A DNA stretch of 64,000 nt from Symbiodinium natans (lineage: Eukaryota > Sar > Dinophyceae > Suessiales > Symbiodiniaceae): assembly GCA_905221605.1 (NCBI GenBank), contig CAJNDS010002220.1, forward strand, positions 399,871 through 463,870, written 5' to 3'. The notes beneath the pieces are model-generated. The model had not been told where the DNA came from, ran no database searches, and saw only the letters and a list, made by a program, of their open reading frames with translations. The translations under genes were made by a program, and so were the position numbers. Positions 60,095 through 64,000 of the stretch are shown one piece after another (the stretch's first letter is position 1; every line of letters begins with the position of its first letter).

Positions 60095-60209
60095 TGTGAA
60101 TGACCTTATTCCTGGTCATTGTGCCCACCCATGCCAGTGAGCATGCCCATCACTTCGGGCACCCCTGCTGACATGACGCGTGCACCTTAAGGGCCGTGCA
60201 CCTTCCGCA
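60095..60209 (-). repeat. TRIM 5' terminal repeat
   Basis: 115 bp partner of 59710-59825. In element orientation it comes first and is followed at once by the primer site. Confidence 0.85.
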
Positions 60210-60639
60210 TAGGGTTTAGGCCCTTTATCCTTTTGCAGCGTTCTCGGGGTGAGGCGCCCGCATAAAACTCCACGAGGGCCCAACGAAAAGGGTGCCCTTG
60301 TTTCGCACGTTTTCGGTTGCGCTTTGGGTTTCGTGGTTTGCGCCTTCATAGGTTTTGTTGGGACTTTGGGGTTTGACGGGTTTCGGGTACTTCGGGTTTC
60401 CGCGATTTCTCTAGCGTCGCTTATGTCTACGGATGCAGCCTTCGGATTAACCCGCGCACCCTTGATTCAGCATTCCGACTCAAACTTGGAAACCAAGAAA
60501 ATTCGACCGGAGCCCGCTCACATGAGGAATGGGGCATAAAGCCTGCATTGCTATTTGGGTTTCTTGTTAGTCACGTGTGAATGTGAAGTTCAACCTCATT
60601 AGAAGCATATAGATTCTCCAACCTCTGTAGGCTAGAGAT

Positions 60640-61129
60640 GCTTGCAGACACGTCAGTTGATTCGACTCTACACCCTTTCAACCCTGACAACCCTTCTCCC
60701 TTCCAGCCCTACCCTCGCCCCTTTTCATCGCCTACAGCAAGGACCCCTTCAGGGTGGAGGGTTTGGGGTTTCGGTTTTCACGAGCCCAGGCAGCGGCAGA
60801 CGACGAGATCGAAGGCCGAGATTTTCGATCTCTGGTCAACACCCACGCCGGCCCGGGGGCCCTACTGCTTTGAGTTCACCCAAGCTGCGAATCGTGACCG
60901 CACAGCAGCACAACCCACGCTGCGTGCGCTTCCGCCGGGCTCTAGCTTGGTCTCCTTGTCTAAACCCCATAAGCCAAGCAGGCATGGTGTTAAGCTGGAG
61001 GACCCGGGGCCCCTAAAAGGCAAGAATTCGGCCAACGTGGGGTGTTTGAGGTTACTTGGGTACCTTGAAGCACAATGTGAGGCCGAAAAGTGGCAGGCAG
61101 AGCGGGCGGATGCGGAGGCCAGTCCCTAA
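60640..61129 (+). CDS. Hypothetical protein or exon, 163 codons
   Basis: The longest non-repetitive open frame on the right side, ending TAA just before CCCTAAA-like copies. It includes RSKAEIFDLWSTPTPARGPY and a Glu/Ala-rich end (LEAQCEAEKWQAERADAEA). Splice-like cttccag at 60697-60703 and gcccag at 60784-60789 suggest that only the later part may be exon. Product unknown. Confidence 0.4.
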
Positions 61130-61557
61130 ACCCTCAACATCCCAAAACCTTAAACCCAAAGCCCTAAACCCTCATTATGCCCTAGACCCTAAGCCTTAAT
61201 CCAGAAACCCCCGTGCTTTTGGGTGTTGAGGAATAGATTTCATAAAGTTCTATGGACCCAACCCCTGTAAAAGGTTTTTTGTTGTTTGTGATTATCCCCC
61301 CCCCTTACCCGCCCCAGTTTTGTCCATGTGGGGGGTTAGGGCTTTAGGGGTTTCAAGGCGTAAGACTAAGATTGTTGGGAGTTGAAGAGCTTTGGGAGGT
61401 TTACATGCCCAGCCTCAACCCATGAATAGAGCAAGAATCTGAAGGACAGAGGGTTCAGGGTTTTCTACGGACCTCGAACCTCCGAGGGCGAAGAAGAACC
61501 CTGAACCCTAAACCCTAAATCCTAAACCCTAAACCCTAAACCCTAAGTCGTTGGCAG

Positions 61558-61629
61558 GTTGGGGCCTTCCGGGTGCGGAAGCAGCCGAAACCGACGCCCA
61601 TCCACACCCCCCGCACGATGCACCAGAAG
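61558..61629 (+). CDS. Exon with AG|G acceptor and GT donor, unknown gene
   Basis: ggcag|GTTGGGGCC to CAGAAG|GTGGCG gives 24 codons, VGAFRVRKQPKPTPIHTPRT then MHQK. It has a basic, Pro-rich composition, with a CCCTAAA array upstream. Not recognised. Confidence 0.55.
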
Positions 61630-61814
61630 GTGGCGAGATGATGTTTGGGGTGCTGGAGCCCTAAACCCTGAACCCCAAACCCTGGACCCTAAACCCTAAA
61701 TTCTAGACGTAAACCCGAATTGTGAGAATTTTGTTGGGAGACTTCGGAAGCCGGAGAAGCAAAACACTCAGCCCCGAAGCCCGAAATCTTTCTTCAGCCG
61801 CCTTTGTGATGCCA

Positions 61815-61978
61815 AGAGGTTTAGGGTTTAGGGTTTTAGGGTTTTAGGGTTTGGGGGTTTTAGGGTTTTAGGGTTTTAGGGTTTTAGGGTTTTAGGGTTT
61901 TAGGGTTTTAGGGTTTTAGGGTTTTAGGGTTTTAGGGTTTTAGGGTTTTAGGGTTTAGGGTTTTAGGGTTTTAGGGTT
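61815..61978 (+). repeat. TTTTAGGG array
   Basis: About 20 eight-base units, the most homogeneous TTTTAGGG block in the window. Confidence 0.95.
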
Positions 61979-62330
61979 TGTTTGGAGCTGTGGGTGAAGG
62001 TTTGAGGCTTATAAATAGGGGCCCAGGCCATAAAGACACTCGGAGTCGCGAAATAAGGCCAACAATGATTCCTTACGTGGCAAGGGCTAAGGGTTTAGGG
62101 TTTAGCGTTTAGGGTTTAGGGCTTAGGGCTTAGGGTTTAGGGTTTAGGGTTTAGGGCTCCCTGAAATTTTAAGTCCTAGAGCAAGGAAGTACCAACCACC
62201 TTTCAGAGCTTTGAGTTCATGGGCTCCCAAGGCAAACTCCTTGGCAAAGGAGCTGCTAGTATGAGGAGCACATCCCAAGTCCTGTAGGGAATTCCTCTTC
62301 TCCTACAAGTGGGTCATAGGTACCCTGAAC

Positions 62331-62390
62331 CCTAAACCCTAAACCCTAAACCCTAAACCCTAAACCCTAAACCCTAAACCCTAAACCCTG
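62331..62390 (-). repeat. CC(C/T)AAA-type array, CCCTAAA
   Basis: Nine perfect CCCTAAA units. Confidence 0.93.
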
Positions 62391-62616
62391 AGTTGGTTAA
62401 GAAAGTACCCTGAACCCTCAAGTAGGGCTGCCAGACATCAGGCCAGCCGAGCTCCTGCCGTGGTCCCGGCTCACGAGGCGGGGCATAGGTGACCCCTTGA
62501 GCAAGGTCAGCTTGGGTTTGGGGTTTAGGGTTTAGGGTTTGGGGTTTGGGGTTTTGGGTTTAGGGTTTAGGGTTTAGGGTTTAGGGTTTAGACCCTGAAC
62601 CCTAAACCCTCCTTTG

Positions 62617-62689
62617 ACGGATTCTGGGAAGCCCGCCCAGCTGCCAAAGGGCCACTACGCATGTCCATATCTCCCCCAATGTCCTGCAG
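62617..62689 (+). CDS. Exon-like island, unknown gene
   Basis: Open frame TDSGKPAQLPKGHYACPYLP then QCPA, up to CCTGCAG|GGGTACG, left-flanked by CCCTAAA. The Cys and His spacing is suggestive of metal binding, but it is too short to assign. Confidence 0.4.
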
Positions 62690-63071
62690 GGGTACGGCAC
62701 GTGAGGCATGTTGTCTTTTCTGAAGTGCAGTCAACAACTGAACAGAGGAATCTTTCCACGTAAGACCCGAACAACCTGAGCCCCAACTCCCAGATTCTAG
62801 CCCCGGCCTCTGAAACCAAAACCTTAAGCCTTGAAGAGTGTTAAGGGCTATAGGGCTCAGGGTTCAGGGTCCCGCACCCCAATCCTCAACCCTCAACCCT
62901 AAACCCCACAGAAACACAGCTGTCAGGGTCAGTCCGTAAACCCGGGGAGCGACGCCTATGAGGACCTAGCGCCAGCCTGAAGAGACAGTCTTTGTGGCTT
63001 TAAGAGGCCTCAGGGGTTTCAGGGTTCAGGGTCTTCTCTGTTCGGGGGTGGGATGCCAGAGAGAGGCTCTG

Positions 63072-63335
63072 GGGTTTAGGGTTTAGGGTTTAGGGTTTAG
63101 GGTTTAGGGTTTAGGGTTTAGGGTTTAGGGATTTCAACTTCACCCCCGCTGGCACTGAAGCCTAGTCAACCCTAAGCTGCGAACACCGCACCCTAAACCC
63201 CCGCGCCAGTCCGCCGATCCAGCGGCGAGCGTGCGGTTCATTCCTGAAGTTTGGGTTTGGGGTTTATAGGGTTTAGGGTTTAGGGTTTAGGGTTTAGGGT
63301 TTAGGGTTTAGGGTTTAGGGTTTAGGGTTTGGGGT
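63072..63335 (+). repeat. Two TTTAGGG arrays around a short island
   Basis: Arrays at 63072-63129 and 63266-63335, same orientation. The island between holds a short open stretch (QSADPAASVRFIPEVW). Confidence 0.85.
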
Positions 63336-63628
63336 TGCCTGTCCTGTGCTTTACGAGCCCATGGGCGCTCGGGCCCTGCGGCGGAGTGGCAATACGTCCT
63401 GAACCCACACCGCATAAGTCCCAAAACGGTCCGGGAAGACTTAACGCCAAAAACCCAAACCGCAAGCCACTATAGGGGTCGGTATTCCCTTATGGTCCCT
63501 TTATACTTCTACTATCCCCCTCAAAACCCTGATCTCTAATCATCTAGGCCCCAAAATTACAACTTAAAGCCCTGACCCCCCAAACCAGAACTCCCGCGCA
63601 GGGTTGCAGTTCAAAGCTTTGAGCCCAG

Positions 63629-63697
63629 GCGTGTATGGCTGCGGCGAAGCAGCTGGAGCAGGAGGAGAAGGCAAAGCGACAAGCCAAGCGGAGCACT
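63629..63697 (+). CDS. Exon-like island, coiled-coil-like
   Basis: gcccag|GCGTGTATG opens ACMAAAKQLEQEEKAKRQAK then RSTL, a highly charged helix. It could also start at the ATG at 63635. Product unknown. Confidence 0.45.
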
Positions 63698-64000
63698 TTG
63701 GGGTTCAGAATTTTCGGGTTTGGGGTGTGGGGGGGGGGCCTTTCAATTTAAGGCTTTGGCGCCTGAGGGCTTTAGATCACAAGGTTCAGACTTACAGGCT
63801 CCTAAACCCTGAAGCCCTAACCCTAAGCCCAATGCTCCTCACTTAGGGCAGCAATGGGGCGCCACGTGAGTTGGGACAGGGGGTGGCGAGCTTAGCATGA
63901 GATTGGGATTTGACTCAACTGAACCCTAAACATGTGACCCTAAACAGGCTGAGCTGGCATTGTTTAACCACTTTACAAGCTGTTTCATTTCATACGGCCC

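Larger units (their letters stand above)
59710..60209 (-). mobile_element. TRIM (terminal-repeat retrotransposon in miniature), copia-type
   Basis: Direct repeats of 116 and 115 bp (59710-59825, 60095-60209) begin TG and end CA and are flanked by TAGGG on both sides (59705-59709 and 60210-60214). On the - strand the right repeat is followed by GGTTATGAGCCCAAGTTCAC. This resembles the primer site of Drosophila copia, which pairs with the anticodon-arm end of a cut initiator tRNA-Met. The purine tract AAAGGGGGGAG stands right before the other repeat. The 269 bp interior codes for nothing recognisable, so movement would depend on another element. Confidence 0.85.

Noticed and set aside
59732-60349. 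Cys/Gly-rich small reading frames in the TRIM
   Set aside because: They span terminal repeats and interior without start context or family similarity; the structure is explained as a non-coding TRIM.
1-64000. tRNA, rRNA and CRISPR features
   Set aside because: I found no convincing A/B-box tRNA gene, rRNA segment or CRISPR array by eye; tandem repeats here are eukaryotic satellites.

Overview
The window looks like dinoflagellate nuclear DNA. TTTAGGG-type telomere-like repeats, in both orientations and several sequence variants, lie between unique islands 40-190 bp long. Many islands read as exons, with AG|G acceptors and GT, GC or GA donors. A copy of the last 12 bases of the dinoflagellate spliced leader sits in a retrotransposon LTR, and coding regions are GC-rich. 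The species cannot be named from the sequence.

Layout. (1) 0.26-9.3 kb: on the + strand, the 3' half of a class I cyclic nucleotide phosphodiesterase (PDE) gene in ten small exons. Its frame, motifs and alignment length stay continuous across introns packed with TTTAGGG/CCCTAAA arrays, a poly-G tract and palindromic elements. The stop codon is at 9272-9274. (2) 9958-27098: a 17.1 kb LTR retrotransposon on the - strand, with 300 bp LTRs that differ at one base and a 4 bp target duplication (ATGT). It encodes Gag with two CCCH zinc fingers and a retropepsin-like domain. The Pol order is unusual: RT connection plus RNase H, integrase, a degenerate methyltransferase-like domain, and only then the RT fingers/palm with YVDD. 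A 3' module follows: a Tpt1/KptA-like RNA 2'-phosphotransferase, a C2H2 finger protein, and a protein with RanBP2 fingers, a membrane helix, a SWIM finger and a PLD (HKD) domain. This element is the most novel thing in the window. (3) 27.1-33 kb: unidentified + strand exons. (4) 33,009-34,070: an intact intronless gene for a J-domain protein. (5) 34-43 kb: repeat arrays with scattered exon islands on both strands. (6) 43.4-45.9 kb: a 92 bp tandem array, then an array of perfect XhoI-centred palindromes. (7) 46-64 kb: more exon islands, including a - strand gene ending at 47,283; several MITE-like families; and a 500 bp TRIM element at 59,710-60,209 with a copia-type half-tRNA primer site.

Architecture. 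Several introns start with TTTAGGG and end with CCCTAAA on the coding strand, so their transcripts could fold back and bring the splice sites together. Most other long reading frames are by-products of repeats (palindromes, poly-G/C, telomere-like arrays) or antisense shadows of the retrotransposon genes; I left these out.
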